Below are positions 53,373 to 62,529 of a stretch of 64,000 nucleotides of DNA, one piece after another. The notes beneath the pieces are model-generated. The model ran no database searches and was not told where the DNA came from. It saw nothing but the letters and a program-made list of their open reading frames with translations. The translations under genes and the position numbers were made by a program. Source of the stretch: Flavobacteriales bacterium (GTDB lineage Bacteria > Bacteroidota > Bacteroidia > Flavobacteriales_D > Crocinitomicaceae); contig JAKSBJ010000396.1 of assembly GCA_022361195.1 (NCBI GenBank), positions 58,032-122,031 on the forward strand, in the 5' to 3' direction. Every line of letters begins with the position of its first letter. Positions within the stretch are counted from its first letter, which is position 1.

Positions 53373-54497
53373 TTAGAAAGCCTCACCTATTGTGAGGTAA
53401 AAACCTGAGGTTTCACGGCCAAAACCATAATCTAATCGAATGTTGATTTTTCTTACCGGGTCAAGCATAAAGCGGAGTCCTCCCCCCGCAGTCCAGCGCC
53501 AATCGCATATTTGTAAATAAGCTGTTTTTTCATACGTTTGACCAATATCTGCAAAAGCCACCAAACCTAATCTCCAGGGCAACTGTAGTCGATATTCAGT
53601 TTGTAAGATAATGGCATTATTTTGTCGGAATCGTCCCTCGTAATAACCACGCATACGTTTAGTTCCTCCAATTAAAGACATCATATTGAAGGGAACATCT
53701 CCGCCGGCATATTGCCAATTGAGGTGATTCGCTAAAACTCCCTTTTTATGTATTCTCCAATAATAAGAAGCATCTACACTTCCCTTATAAAAATCATAAG
53801 CACTTCCTAACCAGGAAGGAAACCCCAAGACCTTAGCTTCTACATACCATCCTTTTTCAGGATAAAAAACATGATCACGGGAATCATAAACGAGCAAAGG
53901 TCCCAAACCAGAGGTGACTCCTCCTTCTATTCCAAATGACTTTTCGGCCAACCCACCACTTTTGGTTTCTGTGATATTATAATGCTCAAACCAATAATTC
54001 GCTCCCAAACTCAAATTCCCTCCTTTTAGTTTTCGGGTATAATGCAAACGAATTCGGGGAAGCTGAACATGGTAGATTTCTTCGTTATCAAGAGGCGTAT
54101 TGTTTCCAATACCGTAGTAGTAAAAGAAATACTTAAAATACCCTACTTCTCCAAAAGCATAGTTTTTATTCTCTTCCCAAAACACTTTAAAAGGTGCCCA
54201 AAGTAAAACCTGGTTCACCAATGTATAAGCCCCTCCTAATTGAATTTGAGAATCGTTCTCCAAAGTATCACGGCCCTTAGACATTTTAAAGTTATAGGAA
54301 GCAAAGCCTCCAAATCCCCAATTGGTTTCTGGAGTAAAAAAAGCAGCCGGATACCCTGTTAAACTCCACCAACGTGCAGCCTTTTTTTCTTTTTTGATTT
54401 GTTTAAGTGAATCTTTTTGGGCTTTTGCCAAAGAATCCTTTTGTGTATGTGCCAGTGAGGCTGATAGTAAAAAGAATATGAACAAAAACACCCTCAT
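53373..54497 (-). CDS. BamA/TamA-family outer membrane barrel without POTRA domains
   Basis: A 374-residue surface-antigen (D15) type barrel. The signal peptide (FLFIFFLLSASLAHTQ) is followed by a short Lys-rich linker, then the 16-strand barrel region. GGTKRMRGYYEGRFRQ has the conserved RG(F/Y) motif of loop 6. There are no POTRA domains, so it is not a complete assembly factor; it may be a small Omp85-like porin or lipid-handling barrel. It is five bases after yaaA on the same strand. Confidence 0.83.
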   Translation of the reverse strand: MRVFLFIFFLLSASLAHTQKDSLAKAQKDSLKQIKKEKKAARWWSLTGYPAAFFTPETNWGFGGFASYNFKMSKGRDTLENDSQIQLGGAYTLVNQVLLWAPFKVFWEENKNYAFGEVGYFKYFFYYYGIGNNTPLDNEEIYHVQLPRIRLHYTRKLKGGNLSLGANYWFEHYNITETKSGGLAEKSFGIEGGVTSGLGPLLVYDSRDHVFYPEKGWYVEAKVLGFPSWLGSAYDFYKGSVDASYYWRIHKKGVLANHLNWQYAGGDVPFNMMSLIGGTKRMRGYYEGRFRQNNAIILQTEYRLQLPWRLGLVAFADIGQTYEKTAYLQICDWRWTAGGGLRFMLDPVRKINIRLDYGFGRETSGFYLTIGEAF

Positions 54498-54502
54498 ACT
54501 CC

Positions 54503-55282
54503 TTATCGGCTATCCCGGTGAAAGATGTATTCTGTATCCGAACTTTCAGCCGGAACAAAATAGTATCCTTCCACATCAAAAGCCTTTAGCTCTTCAGCTT
54601 TTTCAATTTTATTTTGAATGATAAAGCGACTCATTCTGCCTCGCGACAATTTTGCAAATTGCATGTTCACTTTATACTCTCCTTTTTTATTAAGATCTTT
54701 AAAAATAGGTGTAATAACTTCCACATCCATTTTACCCAACTGAGCAGCCTTAAAGTATTCAGAAGAAGCCACATTGACTAATAAAGAGCTTCCTTCCTCT
54801 TTCATTTCATCTTCTAACGTTTTTCTGATTTTATCTCCCCAAAAAAGGTAAAGATTCTTCACTTTTGGTGTTACGGCAAAACGTGTTCCCATTTCTAAAC
54901 GATAAGGCTGAATCAAATCCAACGGTTTTAGCAGACCATATAAACCTGATAAAATTCGCAGGCGGTTTTGTCCTTCTTCCATTTCCTCTGAAGACAATGA
55001 AGCATAGTCCATCCCCTGATATGCCGCTCCTGAAAAAGCCAATCCAGCTGGAAGACTGTTTTCTTTGGTAAATGGTAGACTCCATTCCTGATACCTTTTA
55101 TGGTTCAATTCAGAAAGTTCTTTAGAAATCCCCATTAATTTGGAGATTTGATTGACAGAAAGTTTAGCCAGTTTCTTTTGTAAACGAGCACTTTCTTCCT
55201 GAAATACAGGTTGTGTTACATCGAGATTTTCGCATGAAACACTTTCATCAATAGATTTAGCTGGGGACAAAATGATTTTCAT
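54503..55282 (-). CDS. yaaA: peroxide stress protein YaaA
   Basis: A 259-residue DUF328/YaaA protein of normal length. MKIILSPAKSIDE is the conserved start, with LSGLYGLLKPLDLIQPYRLEMGT in the middle and the FAKLSRGRMSRF segment near the C-terminus. YaaA reduces intracellular free iron damage during peroxide stress in E. coli. It lies in a minus-strand run with an MsrBA enzyme and a small membrane protein upstream, a fitting oxidative-stress context. Confidence 0.93.
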   Translation of the reverse strand: MKIILSPAKSIDESVSCENLDVTQPVFQEESARLQKKLAKLSVNQISKLMGISKELSELNHKRYQEWSLPFTKENSLPAGLAFSGAAYQGMDYASLSSEEMEEGQNRLRILSGLYGLLKPLDLIQPYRLEMGTRFAVTPKVKNLYLFWGDKIRKTLEDEMKEEGSSLLVNVASSEYFKAAQLGKMDVEVITPIFKDLNKKGEYKVNMQFAKLSRGRMSRFIIQNKIEKAEELKAFDVEGYYFVPAESSDTEYIFHRDSR

Positions 55283-55295
55283 TTCGCAATTGGTT

Positions 55296-55661
55296 TTAAT
55301 TCGCCCATAAGTAACTCTTATAGACGATGTGAATGATACATCCTAACAAAATTCCTCTAAAAATTTTTCCTCTTTTTTCTGCTGAGAGGTACTTTCCGCT
55401 CTTTTTATACTCTGCTTTTTGCATTCCATATAAAATAAAAAGCAAAGCGTTATAAAAGAGAAACATAACACCTAGCTCCACATAGTGTCCACGCAAAAAG
55501 CGTTTCAAAAAAGGAACTAGCTCTCTGTCTTCCATCAAAAAGCCTGCAAAAACAAATATCCCCAGTATGCCACCGAGGATAATGTTGAACCAAAGTCGTT
55601 TTAGTTCTGTGTCTTTTATAAGATGAAATGAATCATCTTTATCAATTATTTCTTTTACCAT
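55296..55661 (-). CDS. small membrane protein next to msrBA
   Basis: A 121-residue protein with hydrophobic helices at about residues 26-42, 63-80 and 101-118 and a basic-acidic N-terminus. No known family is recognised. Its ATG overlaps the stop of the upstream msrBA gene by one base, and yaaA follows 13 bases later. It is part of a likely oxidative-stress operon. Confidence 0.6.
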   Translation of the reverse strand: MVKEIIDKDDSFHLIKDTELKRLWFNIILGGILGIFVFAGFLMEDRELVPFLKRFLRGHYVELGVMFLFYNALLFILYGMQKAEYKKSGKYLSAEKRGKIFRGILLGCIIHIVYKSYLWAN

Positions 55662-56638
55662 TAATCGTCAAATCGTTTTGTATAGCCATGACAATAAGGT
55701 GTTCCGCCTTTTTTAGAATAATAGTGTTCATGATAATCTTCTCCTTCCCAAAAACGGGTAGCTTTTGTAATTTTTGTTGCTACTTTCATTCCATCCGCTT
55801 CTAATATTCCTTTTAGTTTTTCGGCAACGGCCTTTTGTTCATCATTTAAGTAAAAAACTTCGGTTCTGTACTGATCTCCAATATCTGGTCCCTGGCGGTT
55901 TACCTGTGTAGGATCGTGGGTTTCAAAAAACAGTTTACACAAAGTTTCGTAATCCGTTTTTGTTGGGTCGTACACTACTCTAACAGCTTCGGCATGTCCT
56001 GTTGTATGCGAACATACTTCTTTGTAGGTTGGATTTTCTTTATGTCCTCCAATATATCCTACTTGAGTTGACACCACTCCTTTTTCTTTTTCAAAGAAAT
56101 ACTCGGTTCCCCAAAAGCAGCCTGAGGCAAAAATGGCGGTATCTAGTTTTGTTGTTTCTGTTTTCATCTCTTCTTCTGGTATAAAGGTCACTGAAATTGA
56201 ATTTACACAATGTCTGGTATTTTTATCTGTAAACTGTTCTCCCCGGAAAACATGTCCCAAATGTCCTTTACAGTTATTACACACAATCTCGGTTCTGTAA
56301 CCATCTGCATCTGGAACCTCCTCTACTGAATTATCAATAAATTCATCAAATGCAGGCCATCCACTTCCCGAATCAAATTTAGCATCTGAAGTGAATAAAG
56401 GAGCATTACATCTTCGACATTGATACACCCCCTCTTCATGATTGTGAACGTATTCTCCTTTCCATGGAGCTTCTGTTCCTTTATTTTCAATCACATAAGC
56501 TTCGTCAGCCGTCAATTTATTCCAGGAATCGGAGTCAGTTATAGGTTCTATGCTCTTCATTTCCCCTGTGTTTTGGGCCTGACTACATCCCATTGCGATA
56601 ATACTGAATCCCGAAATTAATAATATTAAAATTTTCAT
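55661..56638 (-). CDS. msrBA: bifunctional methionine sulfoxide reductase MsrB-MsrA, exported
   Basis: A 325-residue fusion. The lipoprotein-type signal ends in FSIIAMGCSQA, making Cys18 the probable lipidated residue. The MsrB domain comes first (about 35-160) with two CxxC zinc pairs (YQCRRCN and VCNNCK), SGSGWPAF and RHCVNSISVTF, whose Cys is catalytic. The MsrA domain follows (about 170-325) with ASGCFWGTEYFF and its catalytic Cys. The enzymes reduce R- and S-methionine sulfoxide, here in the envelope. The start is the ATG for MKILILLISG; upstream ATGs would interrupt the signal peptide. Confidence 0.9.
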   Translation of the reverse strand: MKILILLISGFSIIAMGCSQAQNTGEMKSIEPITDSDSWNKLTADEAYVIENKGTEAPWKGEYVHNHEEGVYQCRRCNAPLFTSDAKFDSGSGWPAFDEFIDNSVEEVPDADGYRTEIVCNNCKGHLGHVFRGEQFTDKNTRHCVNSISVTFIPEEEMKTETTKLDTAIFASGCFWGTEYFFEKEKGVVSTQVGYIGGHKENPTYKEVCSHTTGHAEAVRVVYDPTKTDYETLCKLFFETHDPTQVNRQGPDIGDQYRTEVFYLNDEQKAVAEKLKGILEADGMKVATKITKATRFWEGEDYHEHYYSKKGGTPYCHGYTKRFDD

Positions 56639-56748
56639 AGCTACTGCATTTTTAAAATTCATTCTTAATTCTCCCGAAGGACTAACCAAACATAAAATTG
56701 TTTATCTTATCAGTCGAAAGGAGATGAAAGTCTTTACAGTTATAACTC

Positions 56749-56762
56749 TTAACAAATGTTAA
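56749..56762 (+). promoter_or_regulatory. candidate operator palindrome before the DUF2157 gene
   Basis: TTAACA-AA-TGTTAA is a perfect 14-base palindrome ending 10 bases before the ATG at 56773. It may be a regulator site, though its AT-rich composition makes a chance occurrence possible. Confidence 0.3.
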
Positions 56763-56772
56763 AACTCTTTTT

Positions 56773-58167
56773 ATGAATACCCCTTCATTATTGTCATTCC
56801 TCAACAAACTTGAGAAACAAGGCATTATATCTTACAAAGCCAATCAGAAGATACAACAATTTCTTGACTACAATAACAACTTTTACGGCAAACTGTTCCT
56901 GGTTCTAAGCGGAATTATTGGAGCACTTTTTATCTCAGCAGGAATTTTTGCAATTATTTCCCACAATTGGGACGATATGCCCAAACATATAAAGGGTGCA
57001 CTGAGTGTATTTCCAACCTTAATTGCAGCTTTCTTCTACTATAAAGCTGTTTTTAAGCACAAACATTCAGTGGTTTGGACGGAGGCCAGTACCATGTTTC
57101 TTTTTTTAATGATTGGAGCCTCAATCGCCTTAGTTAGCCAAACTTATCAGCTAAATGGAGACTTTGATCATTTTATGATTGTGTGGTTATTGTGTGGTGT
57201 TCCTCTTTTTTACATTAGTCGGGCATCTGGAATAGCGTTATTCTACATTGGAATGTCTTTTTACTTCCTTTTTCCAAGATTAAGTTTTGGTTTTTTCGGA
57301 ATTCCATCCGATTATGACCTCAATGAAAAATTCTATTGGTTCTGGATCTTTCTGGCTGCCTTTATCCCTCATTTTGTCATGCAGTTGGATCTTAAAAGTA
57401 AACGTCAGGGACCAAGAGCAATTTACCTGGGCTGGATTTTAGCCCTTACTCTTTATATCAGTCTTCCTCTCGCGTTTAAAGGAGGATGGATGTTTTGGGC
57501 ACTTTCTATTTTAATTGGATTCATGTTAATCGGACAACGCCTTTATTCTGATAATCTGACCATTTTTGGTAAGCCTTTTCAATTTGTTGCTTACTGGGCC
57601 ATCTTTTATTCCTTTTTAAGCATCAGTAATAAATATGGTTTAAAAGGTCTATTTGAGCTGGAAAACTTCAGTAATTTCTCTGAATTTGATGTGCAGCATC
57701 AGGTCTTTTACTTTTTTGGGTTTATTACATTAATAGGGATTACAACTCTCGGCTTTAAATACCTTAGAAATATGGGAATTTTAATCAAGTCGATTCTTTA
57801 TCTTCCATTCTTAATTGCCTTCTTAATGATGCTTCATTATATCAATCAATGGTATGCTTTTGATTTAGGGTGGCTAGGTAGACTGATTGTCAATTTTTAT
57901 ATTCTTGGCTTTGGTATTTCCGCACTTATCAAAGGAAACAAAGAAAGAAATCCGGCTGCACTCTTTTATGGTCTGTATCTCATCTGTATTTTACTTTGGG
58001 TTCGTTATTTCGACATGGAAATCTCATTCTGGCTAAAAGGAATAATTTTCATTGGAGTTGGAGGTTTCTTTTTCCTTATCAATTACATTTTTGCCGAAGA
58101 GGTTGATACTTCTTTTGGATCGACAAACTTTCCTGAAATTGAGCACGAAAACGAAGAAGAAGAATGA
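56773..58167 (+). CDS. DUF2157 multi-helix membrane protein
   Basis: A 464-residue membrane protein with about ten helices. The N-terminus has a soluble segment (LEKQGIISYKANQKIQQFL), followed by GLIGALFISAGIFAIISHNWDD-like residues, typical of DUF2157. It ends in an acidic tail (EEVDTSFGSTN then EHENEEEE). The stop overlaps the ATG of the GDYXXLXY gene by four bases, a pairing common in Bacteroidota. Function unknown. Confidence 0.83.
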   Translation: MNTPSLLSFLNKLEKQGIISYKANQKIQQFLDYNNNFYGKLFLVLSGIIGALFISAGIFAIISHNWDDMPKHIKGALSVFPTLIAAFFYYKAVFKHKHSVVWTEASTMFLFLMIGASIALVSQTYQLNGDFDHFMIVWLLCGVPLFYISRASGIALFYIGMSFYFLFPRLSFGFFGIPSDYDLNEKFYWFWIFLAAFIPHFVMQLDLKSKRQGPRAIYLGWILALTLYISLPLAFKGGWMFWALSILIGFMLIGQRLYSDNLTIFGKPFQFVAYWAIFYSFLSISNKYGLKGLFELENFSNFSEFDVQHQVFYFFGFITLIGITTLGFKYLRNMGILIKSILYLPFLIAFLMMLHYINQWYAFDLGWLGRLIVNFYILGFGISALIKGNKERNPAALFYGLYLICILLWVRYFDMEISFWLKGIIFIGVGGFFFLINYIFAEEVDTSFGSTNFPEIEHENEEEE

Positions 58168-58700
58168 AGAAAAAAGTAGCGTTTGGATTATTTATTTTAG
58201 TGATTTTAGGAATCCCACTCTTTTTGATGATAAAGTCAGAAGATGTCCTTAACAACGGAATTCAACACAAAATTCAATTGAGAGGATATGATCCTTTTGA
58301 CCCTTTTAGAGGCAAGTACATTAGACTGAACTATGACAATTTTGTAAAGGCTGATCCTACATTAGAAGTCGGAGATATTGGCTATGTGGCCTTAAAAAAA
58401 GGAGAAGATGGTTTTTCTACTTTTGACTATATGCACAGCCAACCTCCAGAGGGTAACGATTATTTTGAAAGCATTGTTTTATCCATTTATGACAGTACAG
58501 CCAGTTTTAGAACGGACAATATATCTAAGTACTTCATCAATGAAAACAAAGCTCAGGAAGCTGAAAATGTGGTTATTGACTACAGACGTGATCGGCCGGA
58601 AGATATTTATGTCGCAGTGCGGGTATTAGATGGTGAGATAAGGTTAGAAGATATTTTTGTAGAAGAAACTCCACTGTTGGACTTTTTGGAGCAAGAATGA
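58164..58700 (+). CDS. GDYXXLXY-type membrane protein
   Basis: A 178-residue protein with one N-terminal membrane helix (about 3-24) and an extracytoplasmic domain. The motif GYDPFDPFRGKYIRLNYD matches the GDYXXLXY family (G-x-Y...R-G-x-Y-x-x-L-x-Y). It is coupled by a four-base overlap to the DUF2157 gene, and both are probably parts of one membrane complex of unknown role. Confidence 0.83.
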   Translation: MKKKVAFGLFILVILGIPLFLMIKSEDVLNNGIQHKIQLRGYDPFDPFRGKYIRLNYDNFVKADPTLEVGDIGYVALKKGEDGFSTFDYMHSQPPEGNDYFESIVLSIYDSTASFRTDNISKYFINENKAQEAENVVIDYRRDRPEDIYVAVRVLDGEIRLEDIFVEETPLLDFLEQE

Positions 58701-58795
58701 CAATCTAAAAAAAGCATGTTTAAACATCTGACAGCTAACGAATTATTTTACTTTAAGACTTCTTAAATTTTACGAATAATGATTAATTTTAGCCT

Positions 58796-60202
58796 ATGCG
58801 GAAGGTAAAAAAACTCCTGGTCATTTTATTCATTGTGAGTCTGTATCCAATCATTCATTTTACAGCCCTTCACTTTTACCTCAACGCCGATGACGAAATC
58901 TATGAACACATTCCTCAGGAAAGTGACATTGTCATCGAAATTAACTGTCGCAATTTTGTGCAGGAAATCATGTACCAAAAAATCTTTAATGAGGATTATT
59001 TTCAGGAAAAGCTCTTTCCTCCTGATGAAGATGAGTTGGGAAAACGTCCTATCAACCTTGACATAGGAATTAATGTATTTTCTAAAATCATCATTTTAAG
59101 GGAACAATGGGCCGAAGAAGATGTTTGGTTGGCTATTTTTGAGTACACAAATAAAACAGCTCTCCAAAAATTCATTGAAGAAGAAGTTGGAGAAGCTTCA
59201 ATTGCCTACGGAGACACTTATGCCGTGGCTCAAATTAATCGCTCAACCACTGAAAGTTCATTGGATGAACATCTTCAAAAAATTGCTGATGGAGATGTTA
59301 AACCTTTCTCCGACCGTATTGATTTAAAAACCTACTTTGACCCTAACAAGGAAATTAATGTGTATTTGTTGCACGATGCAGGAACATCTCATGCTAAGTT
59401 AATCGATGGTCACTTACATTATGATTTTTTGCATGATCGCATTAGTGTCAGTGGAGAGTTTACTCCAGTATCAGATTTTGCTGGCACACCCGCCATAGCC
59501 TATGAAATGAACGATGATGTTGCCATGAGTATTCGTAGTTCTATTAGTTTATTCAATAGCCTTTACTGGTTTGGAAAAGACCGAATTGATGACATTCCAG
59601 AGTTTCGTCAATTGGCTTTTGATTATGATGGAGTAAATATTATGCTTTGCGATAAGAATCTGGATTATCCTTTTCCTTTTAAGACCTTTCCAGACATGGA
59701 TGTGCATTTTGATTTTGATGATCCGCAACCCTGGAATGACTTTTTGCAGGCTATGGTAGATGATGGCGAAGTTAAATTGGACACTACTACTAAAATGCTC
59801 AGTACAAAAAGTGGTACTTTCTTTAAATACAATATCTCTGATTCTGAGTTTGAGTTTATGCGTGATCAAACATCTTTCAAAGCCGCTTCGGAAGAAACTG
59901 ATGTGTTTTTTGACTTCCGTTTGAATGTTGATCCACTGTTGGCAAATACCAAATTAGCCATTGACGAAAATGATCCTCCATCCAAAGCAGAACAGACTAT
60001 TGGACTTGGATTTGGAAATGGATTCATTGCTGATTTGCGAAAAATGGCAAATGTTGAAAGCATGTGGTACACCATGCGCTTAAACAACGAAGAACGTATG
60101 CTTGCTGAAGGTGAGATTTTAATGAAAGAGAAAGAAGGTAGTGCAATGATTGAAAGCCTCAGCTTTGGTTCTTTAGCGTCTATTTTACTTCAAGATCTTT
60201 AG
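58796..60202 (+). CDS. membrane-anchored extracytoplasmic protein, unknown function
   Basis: A 468-residue protein with one N-terminal membrane helix (about 6-28) and a long extracytoplasmic part built of alternating strands and helices, with ESDIVIEINCRNFVQEIMYQ at the start and a terminal AMIESLSFGSLASILL. I see no catalytic motif. It follows the DUF2157/GDYXXLXY pair by 96 bases and overlaps the convergent metal-receptor gene by 23 bases. Confidence 0.65.
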   Translation: MRKVKKLLVILFIVSLYPIIHFTALHFYLNADDEIYEHIPQESDIVIEINCRNFVQEIMYQKIFNEDYFQEKLFPPDEDELGKRPINLDIGINVFSKIIILREQWAEEDVWLAIFEYTNKTALQKFIEEEVGEASIAYGDTYAVAQINRSTTESSLDEHLQKIADGDVKPFSDRIDLKTYFDPNKEINVYLLHDAGTSHAKLIDGHLHYDFLHDRISVSGEFTPVSDFAGTPAIAYEMNDDVAMSIRSSISLFNSLYWFGKDRIDDIPEFRQLAFDYDGVNIMLCDKNLDYPFPFKTFPDMDVHFDFDDPQPWNDFLQAMVDDGEVKLDTTTKMLSTKSGTFFKYNISDSEFEFMRDQTSFKAASEETDVFFDFRLNVDPLLANTKLAIDENDPPSKAEQTIGLGFGNGFIADLRKMANVESMWYTMRLNNEERMLAEGEILMKEKEGSAMIESLSFGSLASILLQDL

Positions 60203-60965
60203 CCAACTGTGTGAAATAATGGTTCATTTCAAGCATTCTAGAACCGTACCAGGAAAAAATCTCTCCATCTACCAAGACGGTTTTTATTCCCAATTCTTTT
60301 TCAATTGGAATGGCATGTTTTTCTTGAAAAGGAAAAGGTTCTGAACTCAAAAGTAAATAGTCTGGATTGAGATTCTTGATTTGTTCAGTTGTTAATTCTA
60401 CATAACGAGCACTTTCATCCTCCAAGACATTTTCCAATCCGATTTTTTCCATGACATGACCAATGAAAGTAGCGTTTCCCACTACCATGTACGGATTATT
60501 CCAAATGAAATACAGTACCTTTCCGCTTAAGGTTGGAAAGTGCTTTGACGACTCTCGTAATTGCTGAACAAGGCTTTTAGCTTTTTGCTCTTTTCCGCTT
60601 AAAGTCCCTACATCCTCAATCATTTGATGAGCCTCATCCAAGTTTGAAATATCACTGCAATATACATTGTAGCGCTCTTGCAAAAACTCAATCTCAGACT
60701 GGGTATTTTCTTCCTTATTTGCTAAAATCAAGTCGGGCTGTAAAGCCTCAATAGCTTCAAACTTGAGTGTTTTAGTTCCACCAACTCTTTGCTTAGAGCG
60801 GAACCATTTATCGGGATGTATACAGAATTTGGTTATTCCTACTACTTCTTTTTCCAATCCTAAATAAGAAAGGAGTTCGGTTTGCGAAGGAACAACAGAA
60901 ACAATACGCTCAGCCGGTTTATCTAACCGCAATGGATTTCCCAGCTGATCGTTCAATTCAATCAC
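60180..60965 (-). CDS. BtuF-like metal/cobalamin receptor, lacking a signal peptide
   Basis: A 261-residue class III substrate-binding-protein fold: two domains joined by a long helix. PAERIVSVVPSQTELLSYLG starts the N-terminal half, VGGTKTLKFEAIEALQPDLI follows, and the second half has NPDYLLLSSEPFPF. Such proteins deliver vitamin B12, heme or siderophores to ABC importers. There is no signal peptide or lipobox at the start, so periplasmic location is not shown. It is one base away from the cystathionine beta-synthase gene, suggesting cotranscription. No ABC permease is nearby. Confidence 0.8.
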   Translation of the reverse strand: MIELNDQLGNPLRLDKPAERIVSVVPSQTELLSYLGLEKEVVGITKFCIHPDKWFRSKQRVGGTKTLKFEAIEALQPDLILANKEENTQSEIEFLQERYNVYCSDISNLDEAHQMIEDVGTLSGKEQKAKSLVQQLRESSKHFPTLSGKVLYFIWNNPYMVVGNATFIGHVMEKIGLENVLEDESARYVELTTEQIKNLNPDYLLLSSEPFPFQEKHAIPIEKELGIKTVLVDGEIFSWYGSRMLEMNHYFTQLAKDLEVK

Positions 60966-62326
60966 TAGCCAATGGCGTTAATTAAATCGTATCGAGTAAC
61001 AATGTGAAATTTATCTTCACCCAAATCAATCAATACAGCTGGAACCTGACGGTCAATTTTAGCTGAGATTTCTTCGATTTTAGCATTTGATCCTAATACT
61101 GGAAGTGGATCTTGCATTACCTGATTCAATGGTTTATCCATACAGCTTGAATCTTCAATAATTTGCTGATACAAACGTGAATCATCTACGAACCCTACAA
61201 ATTTCCCATCTTTCGTAATTGGAATTTGGGAAATATTGAACCCTTTCATCTTAGCCACGGCGTGTGAAACCAGCTCTTCCGAACCACATGTCACCAAAGG
61301 ACTATCTCCGTGTTGCGCAACTAAATCCAATCCGTTTTTCAATCCTTCATCCAAGAATCCTCTTTCACGCATCCAGTCATCATTGAACATCTTTCCAACA
61401 TAACGACTTCCGTGATCGTGAAATAATACCACAACAACATCTCCTTCTTTGAATTTGTCAGCCATCTGCAAAATTCCAGCTACTGCTGCTCCTGCCGAGT
61501 TCCCTACAAAAATTCCCTCTTCTCTTGCCAAACGACGCGTCATAATTGCCGCATCCTTATCCGTCACTTTTTCAAAATGATCAATCACTGAAAAATCAAC
61601 GTTCTTAGGAAGAATATCTTCTCCAATACCTTCCGTGATGTAAGGATAAATCTCATTTTCATCAAAAATTCCAGTTTCGTGGTATTTTTTGAAAACAGAT
61701 CCATATGTATCAATTCCAAGGTTTTGAACCTCTGGATTTTGTTCTTTTAAATATTTTCCGGTTCCAGAAATGGTTCCTCCGGTTCCTACACCAACTACAA
61801 AGTGAGTGATTTTCCCCTCGGTTTGTTCCCATAGCTCTGGTCCTGTTTGCTCATAGTGAGCTAAAGTATTCGCTGGATTATCATATTGATTTACATACCA
61901 GCTATTTGGCGTTTCCTCTGCCAATCTTTTTGACACTGAGTAATAAGAACGAGGATCATCTGGCTCAACATTAGTAGGACAAACCACAACCTCTGCTCCT
62001 ACCGCACGCAAAATGTCCATTTTTTCTTTGGACTGCTTATCACTCAACACACAGACTAATTTGTACCCCTTGGCAATACATGCCAAAGCCAATCCCATTC
62101 CTGTATTTCCTGAAGTACCTTCAATCACGGTTCCACCTGGCTTAATATATCCCAAACGCTCGGCCTCCTCGACCATCTTAAGTGCCATTCGGTCCTTTAC
62201 AGAGTTTCCGGGATTGGTCGTTTCAACCTTTGCCAAAACCGTTGCTTTGATGCCTTTTGTAATCTTATTTAACTTGATTAAAGGCGTATTTCCTATGGTT
62301 TCAAGAACGTTATCGTAATACTTCAT
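60965..62326 (-). CDS. cystathionine beta-synthase with C-terminal CBS domain pair
   Basis: A 453-residue PLP fold-type II enzyme. Lys44 in NPGNSVKDRMALK is the PLP Schiff-base residue; EGTSGNTGMG binds the substrate carboxylate, and VGVGTGGTISG binds the phosphate. From about residue 330 there is a pair of CBS domains (VSHAVAKMKGFNISQIPITKDGKF and later VPAVLIDLGE). It condenses serine and homocysteine to cystathionine, or makes cysteine as a synthase; activity on O-acetylserine cannot be excluded. It is the first gene of a two-gene unit. Confidence 0.9.
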   Translation of the reverse strand: MKYYDNVLETIGNTPLIKLNKITKGIKATVLAKVETTNPGNSVKDRMALKMVEEAERLGYIKPGGTVIEGTSGNTGMGLALACIAKGYKLVCVLSDKQSKEKMDILRAVGAEVVVCPTNVEPDDPRSYYSVSKRLAEETPNSWYVNQYDNPANTLAHYEQTGPELWEQTEGKITHFVVGVGTGGTISGTGKYLKEQNPEVQNLGIDTYGSVFKKYHETGIFDENEIYPYITEGIGEDILPKNVDFSVIDHFEKVTDKDAAIMTRRLAREEGIFVGNSAGAAVAGILQMADKFKEGDVVVVLFHDHGSRYVGKMFNDDWMRERGFLDEGLKNGLDLVAQHGDSPLVTCGSEELVSHAVAKMKGFNISQIPITKDGKFVGFVDDSRLYQQIIEDSSCMDKPLNQVMQDPLPVLGSNAKIEEISAKIDRQVPAVLIDLGEDKFHIVTRYDLINAIG

Positions 62327-62374
62327 CTTGTACTGTGGTTTGCAATTGCCCGTTTGAGCAATTTATTGTTTCGG

Positions 62375-62382
62375 CAAAGTTA
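62375..62382 (-). promoter_or_regulatory. candidate promoter for the cystathionine beta-synthase gene
   Basis: Read on the minus strand this is TAACTTTG, matching the TAnnTTTG -7 consensus, 49 bases before the gene start. A TTG is found only 7 bases upstream, so the -33 box is uncertain. Confidence 0.4.
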
Positions 62383-62529
62383 ATTAATTCAATAGGATGA
62401 CCATGAAAAATTAAAGAGGATGCATATCCAATTGATCTACGTATTTATACTGTTTCTTTTTAGTTAGTGAGCGGGTAAATTTGGGTTGGTTTAACCCAAT
62501 ATTATTAATATACAAAATAAACTTTCACA

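Noticed and set aside
53373..54497. BamA outer-membrane assembly factor
   Set aside because: The barrel and RG(F/Y) motif fit the superfamily, but POTRA domains are absent.
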